This document shows positions 13,917-22,147 of a DNA stretch of 34,055 nt, one piece after another. The notes beneath the pieces were generated by a model. The model saw only the letters and a list, made by a program, of their open reading frames with translations. It was not told the origin of the DNA and did not search any database. Numbering within the stretch: position 1 is the first letter of the stretch; each line of letters starts with the position of its first letter. The translations under genes were made by a program, and so were the position numbers. Source of the stretch: an uncultured Clostridia bacterium (lineage in GTDB: Bacteria; Bacillota; Clostridia; TANB77; CAG-508); contig CANRBJ010000014.1 in the NCBI GenBank assembly GCA_947628815.1, positions 1 to 34,055 on the forward strand, written 5' to 3'.

Positions 13917-14505
13917 TAACATAAAGCAACAAAGAGTCATGCAAACACAATTTCATATAACTAGATCAGAAGATAGCCAAGATAATGAAAAGATTATCGA
14001 AGGCTATTTTGCTTTATATGAAAAAGAAACTCAGTTGTGGGATAAATGCTATGAAATTATTAGTAAGGGAGCTTTTAAAGATACTATTAATAAAAATGAC
14101 ATAAGAGCTCTTATAAACCATGATACTACTCTTGTATTAGGAAGAACTAGATCAGGAACATTAACATTAAAAGAAGATGAAAAAGGTTTATACGGAAAAA
14201 TAACAATTAATGAAAATGACACTGATGCTATGAACTTGTATTCAAGAGTAAAAAGAGGTGATGTAGATCAATGTAGTATAGGATTTAACATTCTTGATGA
14301 AGATTATGAAGAATTATCAGATGGAAGTGTTAGATTTAGAGTAAATGAAATTGATTTACATGAGGTAAGTTGTTGTACATTTCCTGCTTATGAAGATACT
14401 TCTATTCAAGCAAGAAAAAAAGATGTTCAAAATTTTCAATCTAGAAAAATTGAAAATAAAAAAAATAATTTAAGAAAAAGATTGGAGGAAATTAAAAATG
14501 CTTAA
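13903..14505 (+). CDS. HK97-type prohead protease
   Basis: A 200-aa serine protease (U35) that removes the capsid delta domain during maturation. IIEGYFALYEKET opens the fold, and the catalytic pair is probably H73 (ALINHDTT) and S125 (DQCSIGF). An acidic partner follows in EIDLHEVSCCTFPAY. The basic, helical C-terminus (about 165-200) may target it to the scaffold. It overlaps the capsid gene by 8 bp. Confidence 0.94.
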   Translation: MKRTDNIKQQRVMQTQFHITRSEDSQDNEKIIEGYFALYEKETQLWDKCYEIISKGAFKDTINKNDIRALINHDTTLVLGRTRSGTLTLKEDEKGLYGKITINENDTDAMNLYSRVKRGDVDQCSIGFNILDEDYEELSDGSVRFRVNEIDLHEVSCCTFPAYEDTSIQARKKDVQNFQSRKIENKKNNLRKRLEEIKNA

Positions 14506-15922
14506 ACAATTAAAACTAAGAAAACAAATTGAATTAAAAAGGAAAGAACAAGAAGAGTTTAAAACAAAAGAAGAAGAATTACAAAAAAGAGAAAAAGAAT
14601 TAGAAAAAGCTCTTGAAGAATGTGAAACTGAAGAAGATATGTCTGTTGTAGAAGAGGACATTGAAAAATTAGACACAGAAAAGAAAGCAAATAACGAAAA
14701 GAAATCAGCTATTGAAAAAGAAATCGCAGATTTGGAAAAAGAGTTAAAAGAAACAGAAGAAAAAGAAAATAAGCAAGAAAAAACAGAAGATAGTTTGGAA
14801 GAACAAGCAAAAGAAAATAAAGAAGATGCAGAAAGAGCATCAGAAAAATTTAAAGATGAAAAGGAGAATAGATCAATGAAAAAAATTAATTTAACAAGAG
14901 CACAAATCAAAGATTATTTAACAAGAGAAGATAATAGAAAATTTATATCTAATATTAGAACAGCAGTAGAAAAAAGAAGTATACAAAATTTAGACTTGAC
15001 AATTCCTAGCGAAATAATGGAATTAATTACTGATAATGTAGGGCAAACATCAATATTTTATAATTTAGTTAATGTAAGACCAGTTGGAGGAAAAGCAAGA
15101 GCTAATATTGTTGCTGAAGCAACAGAAGCAATTTGGACTGAAATGGTTGGAAAAATAAATGAATTAGAATATGCATTAAGTCAAATTGAAGTTGACGGAT
15201 ATAAAGTTGGTGGATTTACAGGAGTAGATAATTCTATTTTAGAAGATTCTGATGAAGATGTTTTCGCATTAGTAGTAGCTTTATTATCAGAATCAATTGC
15301 TATAGCACTTGATAAAGCTATTGCATTCGGTAAAGGAAAAGAATCAAAAATGCCTACAGGCTATGTAACAGACTTAAAAAATGATGTAAATTTAAAAACA
15401 ACTAACATTGTAAATTTAGATAAAGAAAGTTCAACATTAGCTAATATTGTTGCTGCATTGGGAAATATTGATAGAGGAATAAGCAATAAAGGTAAGATTA
15501 CAATTGTTATGAATGAAAAAACATGGTTAAAAAGTGTAATTCCGTTATCTCTAGCAACAAATTCTGCAGGTGCTTATATAACTGCAGCACAAGGAGTATT
15601 TCCTGGAACGGGATATAAGGTAGAATTCTGTAATCAAATACCAGAAGACAACATACATGCAGGAGATTATTCTAAATATTTACTTGCAGAGAGAAAAGGA
15701 AAATCTGTTAAATCATCTGCAGAAGCTAAATTCATTGAAGATCTTACAGTGTTTAAAGCAACTGCAAGATATGATGGTATTCCAAGCAGGAAATCAGCTT
15801 TTGTTATTATTGGAATAAATGGTACTGAAGCATCTACAGAAGCTACTTTTGCAGCAGATGGAGCTAATGCAATTTCTCTAAAAAATAGTGTAAAAGTAGC
15901 AACTGCCAAAAAAGGAAATTAA
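14498..15922 (+). CDS. Major capsid protein with N-terminal delta (scaffold) domain
   Basis: A 474-aa HK97-fold capsid protein. Residues 1-125 are a long charged coiled coil, the delta domain acting as scaffold. The body starts near 127 (MKKINLTRAQIK) and includes SEIMELITDNVGQTSIFYNLV and the late NKTWLK-, GIPSRKSAFVII-like segments. An AAGGAG at 14861-14866 stands 9 nt before the in-frame ATG at 14876 (residue 127), so a shorter form could be made directly. A short Ala/Gly-rich C-terminal extension (STEATFAADGANAI) may be surface-exposed. Confidence 0.94.
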   Translation: MLKQLKLRKQIELKRKEQEEFKTKEEELQKREKELEKALEECETEEDMSVVEEDIEKLDTEKKANNEKKSAIEKEIADLEKELKETEEKENKQEKTEDSLEEQAKENKEDAERASEKFKDEKENRSMKKINLTRAQIKDYLTREDNRKFISNIRTAVEKRSIQNLDLTIPSEIMELITDNVGQTSIFYNLVNVRPVGGKARANIVAEATEAIWTEMVGKINELEYALSQIEVDGYKVGGFTGVDNSILEDSDEDVFALVVALLSESIAIALDKAIAFGKGKESKMPTGYVTDLKNDVNLKTTNIVNLDKESSTLANIVAALGNIDRGISNKGKITIVMNEKTWLKSVIPLSLATNSAGAYITAAQGVFPGTGYKVEFCNQIPEDNIHAGDYSKYLLAERKGKSVKSSAEAKFIEDLTVFKATARYDGIPSRKSAFVIIGINGTEASTEATFAADGANAISLKNSVKVATAKKGN

Positions 15923-15939
15923 TATAGAGGTGGAAGCTA

Positions 15940-16209
15940 ATGATTGATCCACTTAAAATTCTAAAAGCTGATCTAGGTAGGTTAGATAATAAATTAGATG
16001 ATTACTTAAATACAAGAATAAAAGCTGCAAAGACAGAAATTGAGAGAGAAGGTATTAAACTAGATGAAAATAATGAGGATCATGTATTAATATTAGTTGA
16101 TTATGCAGCATGGTTATATAGAAAAAGAACACAAGATATTGATTTTCCAAGACATTTAAGATATAGAATGAATAATTTACTCTTCTCTCAGAAAGGGAAA
16201 ACACAATGA
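15940..16209 (+). CDS. Head-tail connector (gp6-like)
   Basis: An 89-aa helical protein (IDPLKILKADLGRL, LVDYAAWLYRKR) of the size and position of the first connector ring under the portal in HK97-like phages. It has a GAGGTGG site, and its stop overlaps the next ATG (ATGA). Confidence 0.75.
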   Translation: MIDPLKILKADLGRLDNKLDDYLNTRIKAAKTEIEREGIKLDENNEDHVLILVDYAAWLYRKRTQDIDFPRHLRYRMNNLLFSQKGKTQ

Positions 16210-16532
16210 TTCTAGATGATGGAATTCTAAAAATATATAAAGTTGTTCCCAAAAAAACTAAAACAGGAAAACCAACTAAAAAACTAAAACATTTAGTAGA
16301 TGCTTGGTATGGAATTATAAATACTAGTATTTCAGAATACTATGATGCAAAGCAAGCTGATGTTGATATAGAATTAAGAGTTGAAATTTTACAAAATAAA
16401 GAAGTAACTAGTAAAAATATTATAGTTATAGACAAGGAACAATACAATGTTGGAAGAGTATATCATGGTTTAGATGAAGATGGTATACCAATAACAGATA
16501 TAACTTTAGAAAAGGTTGTAGAAAAAATATGA
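16206..16532 (+). CDS. Head closure protein
   Basis: A 108-aa mostly beta protein in the head-closure slot (SPP1 gp16-like). WYGIINTSISEYYDAKQA and IVIDKEQYNVGRVYHG match the family's SH3-like barrel. It plugs the connector once DNA is packaged. ATGA overlap with both neighbours shows coupled translation. Confidence 0.75.
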   Translation: MILDDGILKIYKVVPKKTKTGKPTKKLKHLVDAWYGIINTSISEYYDAKQADVDIELRVEILQNKEVTSKNIIVIDKEQYNVGRVYHGLDEDGIPITDITLEKVVEKI

Positions 16533-16897
16533 ATATAGAAGAGTTTTATAATTTAATAGAAAAGATTTGTCCAACTTATCATTATGAAAGCGATTCAGAG
16601 AAATATCCTAGACAAGTTTATAATGAATATGCAACTAATTACGAGTATGCATCAAATAATGTTTATGAGAAAAAAACATCAATAAATTTAACTCATTATA
16701 GTAGAGATGAATTTGATAAAACTGAAAGAAATCTCGAATTAGTATTATTAATTAATAAGAATATCACTTTTACGAAAGAAACTTCTTTTGATGAAACAAA
16801 TAAAACAATAGAGAATTTTTATGATATAGAAATTTCAGAGGAAATGACTGAAGAACAGATAATAAAAGAGTTAAAGGAAAACGGAATAGATGTATAA
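16529..16897 (+). CDS. Probable tail terminator/completion protein
   Basis: A 122-aa protein in the slot where siphophages encode either the gp10-type neck protein or the tail terminator. As the next gene is the gp10-type protein, this is the likelier terminator. The N-terminus is helical (MNIEEFYNLIEKI), the middle is beta (SINLTHYSRDEF, LELVLLINKNI), a pattern seen in lambda gpU-like folds. Assignment rests on order, size and fold. Confidence 0.55.
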   Translation: MNIEEFYNLIEKICPTYHYESDSEKYPRQVYNEYATNYEYASNNVYEKKTSINLTHYSRDEFDKTERNLELVLLINKNITFTKETSFDETNKTIENFYDIEISEEMTEEQIIKELKENGIDV

Positions 16898-17309
16898 AGC
16901 AGCCAAAAGTGATATGTTTGATAATGGTTTCATGAACTTGGATAAAGAATTATCAGAGATGATGAAATGGGCAGATGAAAAAAAAATTAAGGATGCACAA
17001 GAAGCAGGTGCATCCTTTTTGGTTGATAAGGTAAGAATGTTATCAAAACCTAGAAGAACAGGAAAATTGTTAAAATCAATCGATTATGAACATAATGCGC
17101 AAGGAAAAAGTACAGATGTAGGTTGGGGAGTTTACTATGGTAGAATCGTAGAAAATGGTCATAGAGCAGGAAAAAGATCGTCAAGAAGTAAAAGGAAAAA
17201 TACAAAAGACACTAGAACTTATGTACCAGCTCAACCGCATTTGTATCCTACTTATAAAAATAATAAAGAAAAAATTTATGAAATTATGATTAAAGAAATT
17301 CAAAAATAA
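16890..17309 (+). CDS. HK97 gp10-like neck/tail-completion protein
   Basis: A 139-aa protein with the gp10 family pattern: LVDKVRMLSKPRRTGKLLKS (46-65) followed by VGWGVYYGRIVENGH, and a late PAQPHLYPTY. It joins head and tail. It overlaps the preceding gene by 8 bp. The central run of basic residues (AGKRSSRSKRKNTK) is an exposed loop. Confidence 0.9.
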   Translation: MYKAAKSDMFDNGFMNLDKELSEMMKWADEKKIKDAQEAGASFLVDKVRMLSKPRRTGKLLKSIDYEHNAQGKSTDVGWGVYYGRIVENGHRAGKRSSRSKRKNTKDTRTYVPAQPHLYPTYKNNKEKIYEIMIKEIQK

Positions 17310-17331
17310 AATTAGAAAAGGAGAAAATATA

Positions 17332-17937
17332 ATGGGAGAAAAACAAATTCAAAAAAATAAACCATTTAGAAATGTGGGTATAGGAAATCTATATTATAGT
17401 TTTGCGGAAAATATAGAAGAATTAATTTACGAAGACATTATTCATAAAGCACCAACTTTAAAAACAATAGGAACAACAGAAAATTCAAATAGTGAAAATA
17501 CTTATGCATCTAACGCTGTTTATGACACAGATTCAAGTGTATCTGATATACAATTATCAATATCAGTTATTGCTTTTCATCCTGCACATAGAGCTAGAAT
17601 GAAAGGACACAAAGTAAATAAAGGATTTATAACTAAAAACACAAATGATGAGGGTGCATATTTTGCACTTGGTGTAGTATATCCAAAAAAATCTGGACAT
17701 TTTACATTTACATGGTATCCAAAATGTAAATTAACAGAAGCAACAAACGATGCACAAACAAGAGATGATGGAGGAAATAATTCACAAGATAAAACATTGA
17801 CTATAACTGCAATGGAATATAATGATGCAGGTGATTATTGTAAAGAGTATGATACAGAATTGTTAGAAGAAGGAGATAGAGCTTTAACTGAAGAAGAATT
17901 TTTCTCTGAAGTTAGAACAGAAGATCCTAAAGAATAA
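17332..17937 (+). CDS. Major tail (tube) protein, phi13-like
   Basis: A 201-aa tube protein with an AAAGGAG site. FRNVGIGNLYYSF, VSDIQLSISVIAFHPAHRA and GVVYPKKSGHFTFTWYPKC are the hallmarks of the phi13-type major tail protein. Hundreds of hexamer rings would make the tail tube. It precedes the chaperone and tape-measure genes, as in other siphophages. Confidence 0.92.
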   Translation: MGEKQIQKNKPFRNVGIGNLYYSFAENIEELIYEDIIHKAPTLKTIGTTENSNSENTYASNAVYDTDSSVSDIQLSISVIAFHPAHRARMKGHKVNKGFITKNTNDEGAYFALGVVYPKKSGHFTFTWYPKCKLTEATNDAQTRDDGGNNSQDKTLTITAMEYNDAGDYCKEYDTELLEEGDRALTEEEFFSEVRTEDPKE

Positions 17938-17955
17938 TATTACGAGGAGGATATT

Positions 17956-18339
17956 ATGAAAAATACAAATAATTTGAATGAGATTGCTGTTTCTAAAAAA
18001 GATTATACTTTATCTGATGGAAGAATACTTCCAATTGGTGTAAATTTTAGATCGCTTTTATTAATGACATCGTATGAAGGCGGATTTGAGAAACTTAAAG
18101 AGGATATGGAAAATAAAGAAGTATTGAAAAAATTAAAAGCTTGTGAATACATATTCTATTGTTTAATTCGTGCATCAGGTGAAGAAGTAACAGTCGAAGA
18201 GGCTTCTATGATGATTGGAATAGATGACTTTGATACATTATTTGAAGTATTTCAAGATTATTCAGCAGCTGTTGAAAAAATACAAAAAAAAACGGAATTG
18301 AAACAGAAAAAGTTGAAGAAATCGAATGGTCGAATTTAA
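17956..18339 (+). CDS. Tail assembly chaperone (short form, gpG-like)
   Basis: A 127-aa helical protein between tube and tape-measure genes, the position of gpG-type chaperones that coat the tape measure during tail assembly. YTLSDGRILPIGVNFRSLL and GIDDFDTLFEVFQDY match Firmicutes versions. It has GAGGAGG upstream. Near its end CAA-AAA-AAA-ACG carries the slippery heptamer A-AAA-AAA (18285-18291), feeding a -1 frameshift into the long form. Confidence 0.88.
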   Translation: MKNTNNLNEIAVSKKDYTLSDGRILPIGVNFRSLLLMTSYEGGFEKLKEDMENKEVLKKLKACEYIFYCLIRASGEEVTVEEASMMIGIDDFDTLFEVFQDYSAAVEKIQKKTELKQKKLKKSNGRI

Positions 18340-18500
18340 TTTTTGCTGCAAAACAGATGGGATATAGTCTTAATGAATTTTGGGATTGTAATCCCATCCT
18401 ATTTTTTCTATTAGTTGAAAAATACAATGAAACTAATTCGCAAATTGAAAATAAAGGAATAGTAAGCGATAAGAAAGTGTATTATAAGGAGGACTTATAA
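17956..18500 (+). CDS. Tail assembly chaperone, -1 frameshift product (gpGT-like)
   Basis: Slipping back one base at 18285-18291 (nine As, 18284-18292) joins the first 112 codons to a -1 frame open to TAA 18498-18500, adding about 69 residues and giving about 181 aa. The added part (VEEIEWSNLIFAAKQMGYSL, NEFWDCNPILFFLLVEKY) is the conserved T domain that binds the tape measure; its W-D-C-N-P-like motif is typical. It has no start of its own. Only a small share of ribosomes would make it. Programmed frameshifting here is the rule in long-tailed phages. Confidence 0.85.
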
Positions 18501-18502
18501 TA

Positions 18503-21448
18503 ATGGCAAATAATGATAATATTAAAGAAGTTGGTTTAAGATTTACTACCGATGGAGATGTAGATTTTAAAAAATCAATTACAGCAATAAAAAATGAAAT
18601 GAATTTAGCATCTGCGGAATATCAAAAAGCTATTTCTGAAATGGATAAATATGGAGATTCTATCGAATATTTAAAGGAAAAACAAGAATTATATAATAAA
18701 CAGATCGATTTACAAAAACAAAAAATAGAAACTTTACGAATGGAAATTTCAGATTTAAGCAAAGATGAAGAAAAAAATGCTGATCAAATTGCAAAAAAGA
18801 AAGCAGAATTAGCAAAAGCTGAGACTCAATTAAATAAATATGAAAAATCATTACAAGATGTAAATTCTAAACTTAGTACTTCATATCAAGAACATCAGAA
18901 ATTGGAAAAAGAATTAAAAACTTTAGAGACAGAATTAAATCAAGCAAAAGCAGATTTTGATAAAGAAATTTCTGCATTAGAAAAAAATGCAACAGAAACT
19001 GAAAAATTAACTGCAAAGAAGAAATTGCTAGAAAAAGAAACTGAAATACAATCACAAAAAGTAGAGGATTTAAAAAGACAATTAGATATAGAAACAAATT
19101 CAGAAGAAAAAAACGAAGAAGCAATTGCTAATAAAAAATTAGAATTAACAAAAGCAGAAACTGAATTAAATAAATATCAATCTGAACTTAAAGAAACAAC
19201 AAATGAGTTAAGTAAACATTCTATATCTACAGATAAATTAAAAACGAATTTATCAAATATAGGAACAATATGTACAGAATTAGGGAAAAAACTATCTATT
19301 ATTTCTATAGCTATAGCAGGCTTGATAGGAAAAGCAATTTCTGTAGGTATGGAATTTGATGATTCAATGAAACAAGTTGCTGCAACAATGGGAATAACAG
19401 CAAGTGAAATTGAAAATGGAAGTGAATCTTATAATATTCTTGAAAATGCAGCAAAAGAATGTGGTGAAACAACAAAGTATTCAGCTAGTGAAGCTGCAGA
19501 AGCATTGAACTATTTAGCATTGGCAGGATATGATGCTGAAAAGTCAGCAAAAGTATTACCCAAAGTTTTGAATCTTGCTGCAGCAGGAAATTTAGATTTG
19601 GCAACTGCCTCAGATATGGTTACAGATGCAATGGCAGCCTTAAGTTTGCAAACGGAAGATTTAGACAGATATATTGATGAAATGGCAAAAACTTCTCAAA
19701 AGTCAAATACAAGTGTTTCTCAACTAGGAGAAGCAACATTAACTTGTGCAGGAACTGTAAGCATGGCTGGTATGAGCCTTGAAACAATGAATACAGAATT
19801 AGGAATATTAGCAAATAATGGTATAAAAGGTGCAGAAGGTGGAACTCATCTAAGAAATATTATTTTATCTTTAACAAGTCCAACAGATAGTGCAGCAAAG
19901 GCAATTAAAAATTTAGGAATAAATGTAACAGATAGTAAAGGAAACATTAGAGATTTAAATGATATAATGCAAGATTTCAATAAAAAATTGGATGGAATGA
20001 GCGATGCAAAAAAAACAGATATTATTTCATCAATATTTAATAAAACAGATATTTCAGCTGTAAATGCATTAATAAAAGATTCTGGCGAAGAATTTTCAAA
20101 TTTGAATAATGAGATTAAAAATGCAAATGGTTCTGCAAAAGATATGGCTGATACGATGAATAGTAGTTTAAAAGGAAAAATGACATTAATAAAATCGCAG
20201 ATTGAATCCATTGCAATTACAGTAACTGATAAGTTAATGCCAACAATAGAGAAATTATTTGAAAAAATATCTGATGCTTTAAGTTGGATAAGTAGCTTAG
20301 ATGATTCAACTCAAAGTATTATTGTAACTATTGGATTAATAATTGTAGCACTTGGACCTTTATTAATAATTATAGGAGCTATTGCAAATGGAGCAAGTGC
20401 ACTGATTGGAATAATGGGTGCTATTGCTACACCAGTTCTGGTTGTTATAGGTGTAATTACTGCTTTGATAGCAGCTTTTACATATTTATGGAATACAAAC
20501 GAAGATTTTAGAAATAATGTTGTAGCATTATGGAGTTCAATACAAAAACTATTTACAGTTTTTTTAGATTGGCTAGGAAATGTTTTTGGTACTGGATTTG
20601 GAGAACAATTTGGTCTACTAAAAGAATTACTAAGTTCTTTTAATATATTTATTTCAGATTTTATTAATTCTATTATTATTTTATTTAAAGGAATAATAGA
20701 TTTTCTAACAGGAATATTTACAGGAGACTGGGAGTTAGCTTTTTCTGGATTAGAAAATGTTTTAAATGGTTTCTATGGAATTATAGATTCCATTTTTTCA
20801 TTTATTCAAAATATATTTAATAATTTTTTGACATGGCTATCAGCTGTTTTTTTAACAGACTGGTCTTCTTATTTTGGTAGATTTGGAGATATAGCAAATG
20901 GTTTTTCTGTAACTATATCAGGCATATTAAATTCAATAAAATTAATGTTTTCAGGAATAATTGATTTTATTGCTGGAGTATTCACTGGAGATTGGCAAAG
21001 AGCATGGCAAGGAGTTGTATCAATTTTTGAGGGTATAGTAAGTGGATTAGGAACTATTATTAAAGCACCATTGAATGCAGTAATAGGAGCTATTAACTCA
21101 GCGATAACAGGATTGAATCAAATTCAAATTAATGCTCCTGACTGGGTGCCAGGTCTAGGTGGTAAGAGCTTTGGAATTAATATTCCTAAAATACCGTATT
21201 TAAAAGTAGGTATTGCCAATGTACCGTACGACAACTTTTTAGCATATTTACATCAAGGAGAAAGGGTATTAACGAAAGAAGAAAATAAAGCATATCAAAA
21301 AAATAAAGATAATGCTCAAACTAAAACTGTAAATTATAATTTAACTTTGAAAGTAGAGAAAATAGAAAATACTTCAAAAAGAAATATAGAAACTTTAGCA
21401 AAAGATTTACAATTTTATTTAAAGAAATTAGAAGAGGCGAAAGGATAA
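18503..21448 (+). CDS. Tail tape measure protein
   Basis: A 981-aa protein setting tail length (about 1.5 angstrom per residue, so a tail near 150 nm). Residues about 20-250 are a long coiled coil with K/E-rich heptads. The TP901-type tape-measure domain is at about 285-480 (MEFDDSMKQVAATMG, ALNYLALAGYDAEKS). Hydrophobic spans follow near 255-275 and 605-655, useful for membrane insertion at DNA entry. The last third repeats GIIDF-GIFTGDW-type units (about 730-840). C-terminus FLAYLHQGERVLTKEEN matches the family end. It has AAGGAGG upstream. Confidence 0.94.
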   Translation: MANNDNIKEVGLRFTTDGDVDFKKSITAIKNEMNLASAEYQKAISEMDKYGDSIEYLKEKQELYNKQIDLQKQKIETLRMEISDLSKDEEKNADQIAKKKAELAKAETQLNKYEKSLQDVNSKLSTSYQEHQKLEKELKTLETELNQAKADFDKEISALEKNATETEKLTAKKKLLEKETEIQSQKVEDLKRQLDIETNSEEKNEEAIANKKLELTKAETELNKYQSELKETTNELSKHSISTDKLKTNLSNIGTICTELGKKLSIISIAIAGLIGKAISVGMEFDDSMKQVAATMGITASEIENGSESYNILENAAKECGETTKYSASEAAEALNYLALAGYDAEKSAKVLPKVLNLAAAGNLDLATASDMVTDAMAALSLQTEDLDRYIDEMAKTSQKSNTSVSQLGEATLTCAGTVSMAGMSLETMNTELGILANNGIKGAEGGTHLRNIILSLTSPTDSAAKAIKNLGINVTDSKGNIRDLNDIMQDFNKKLDGMSDAKKTDIISSIFNKTDISAVNALIKDSGEEFSNLNNEIKNANGSAKDMADTMNSSLKGKMTLIKSQIESIAITVTDKLMPTIEKLFEKISDALSWISSLDDSTQSIIVTIGLIIVALGPLLIIIGAIANGASALIGIMGAIATPVLVVIGVITALIAAFTYLWNTNEDFRNNVVALWSSIQKLFTVFLDWLGNVFGTGFGEQFGLLKELLSSFNIFISDFINSIIILFKGIIDFLTGIFTGDWELAFSGLENVLNGFYGIIDSIFSFIQNIFNNFLTWLSAVFLTDWSSYFGRFGDIANGFSVTISGILNSIKLMFSGIIDFIAGVFTGDWQRAWQGVVSIFEGIVSGLGTIIKAPLNAVIGAINSAITGLNQIQINAPDWVPGLGGKSFGINIPKIPYLKVGIANVPYDNFLAYLHQGERVLTKEENKAYQKNKDNAQTKTVNYNLTLKVEKIENTSKRNIETLAKDLQFYLKKLEEAKG

Positions 21449-22144
21449 ATGGATAAATTTATATTTAAAAATATTACTTCTAGTGATATGGGAGTATATG
21501 TCAAGAATAAATTAGCTATTGTTCCAAGAGCTGAAAAAAATGTTGAAAAAATAAACATACCAGGTAAAAATGGTTGTTTGTTTGAAGATAAAAATTCTTA
21601 TAAGGATATTCCATACAGCATTGAATGTAATACGAAAAAAAATGTAGATATAAACAAAATAAAAGAGTGGCTGAATGGAAGTGGAGAATTAATTTTAAGT
21701 AATAATAAAGATGTTTTTTACAAAGCATATATATTTAATCAGCTCGATATTGAAACAATGGTTAGATTTTTTAAATCTTTTCAAATTGATTTTATATTAC
21801 AACCTTTTGCTTTTAGTAGAGAGAAATTTGTAAAAAAATTTATAGGTACAGTAGATACTACAATGATAATAACGGATGCAACAGAAAAGATGTATCCGTT
21901 ATTTAAAATTTATGGAAGCGAAGAGATAAATATAACAATTAATAAGGAAAGTGTTAAAGTAAATCCAGATCAATATATTACTTTGGATTGTGAGATGCAA
22001 GAAGCTTATAAAGATAATGAAAATGCAAATTCTTTCATTTTAGGAGATTTAAGTAAAATATATTTGAAACCTGGATTAAATGAAATTTATATTATAGGCA
22101 ATTACGATAATATAGAAATGGAATATAGAAAAACTTATTTATAG
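21449..22144 (+). CDS. Distal tail protein (Dit)
   Basis: A 231-aa baseplate hub protein; its ATG directly follows the tape-measure stop. FIFKNITSSDMGVYV, NIPGKNGCLFED and the DFILQPFAF segment are the Dit/siphophage tail signature. It forms the hexameric ring at the tail tip joining tube to the tail-associated protein that follows. Confidence 0.88.
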   Translation: MDKFIFKNITSSDMGVYVKNKLAIVPRAEKNVEKINIPGKNGCLFEDKNSYKDIPYSIECNTKKNVDINKIKEWLNGSGELILSNNKDVFYKAYIFNQLDIETMVRFFKSFQIDFILQPFAFSREKFVKKFIGTVDTTMIITDATEKMYPLFKIYGSEEINITINKESVKVNPDQYITLDCEMQEAYKDNENANSFILGDLSKIYLKPGLNEIYIIGNYDNIEMEYRKTYL

Positions 22145-22147
22145 GAG

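Noticed and set aside
14470-14910. Serine/phenylalanine-rich minus-strand frame opposite the capsid delta domain
   Set aside because: It is a shadow of the K/E-rich coiled coil, with no ribosome site. Similar shadows opposite the tape measure and hub genes were dropped for the same reason.
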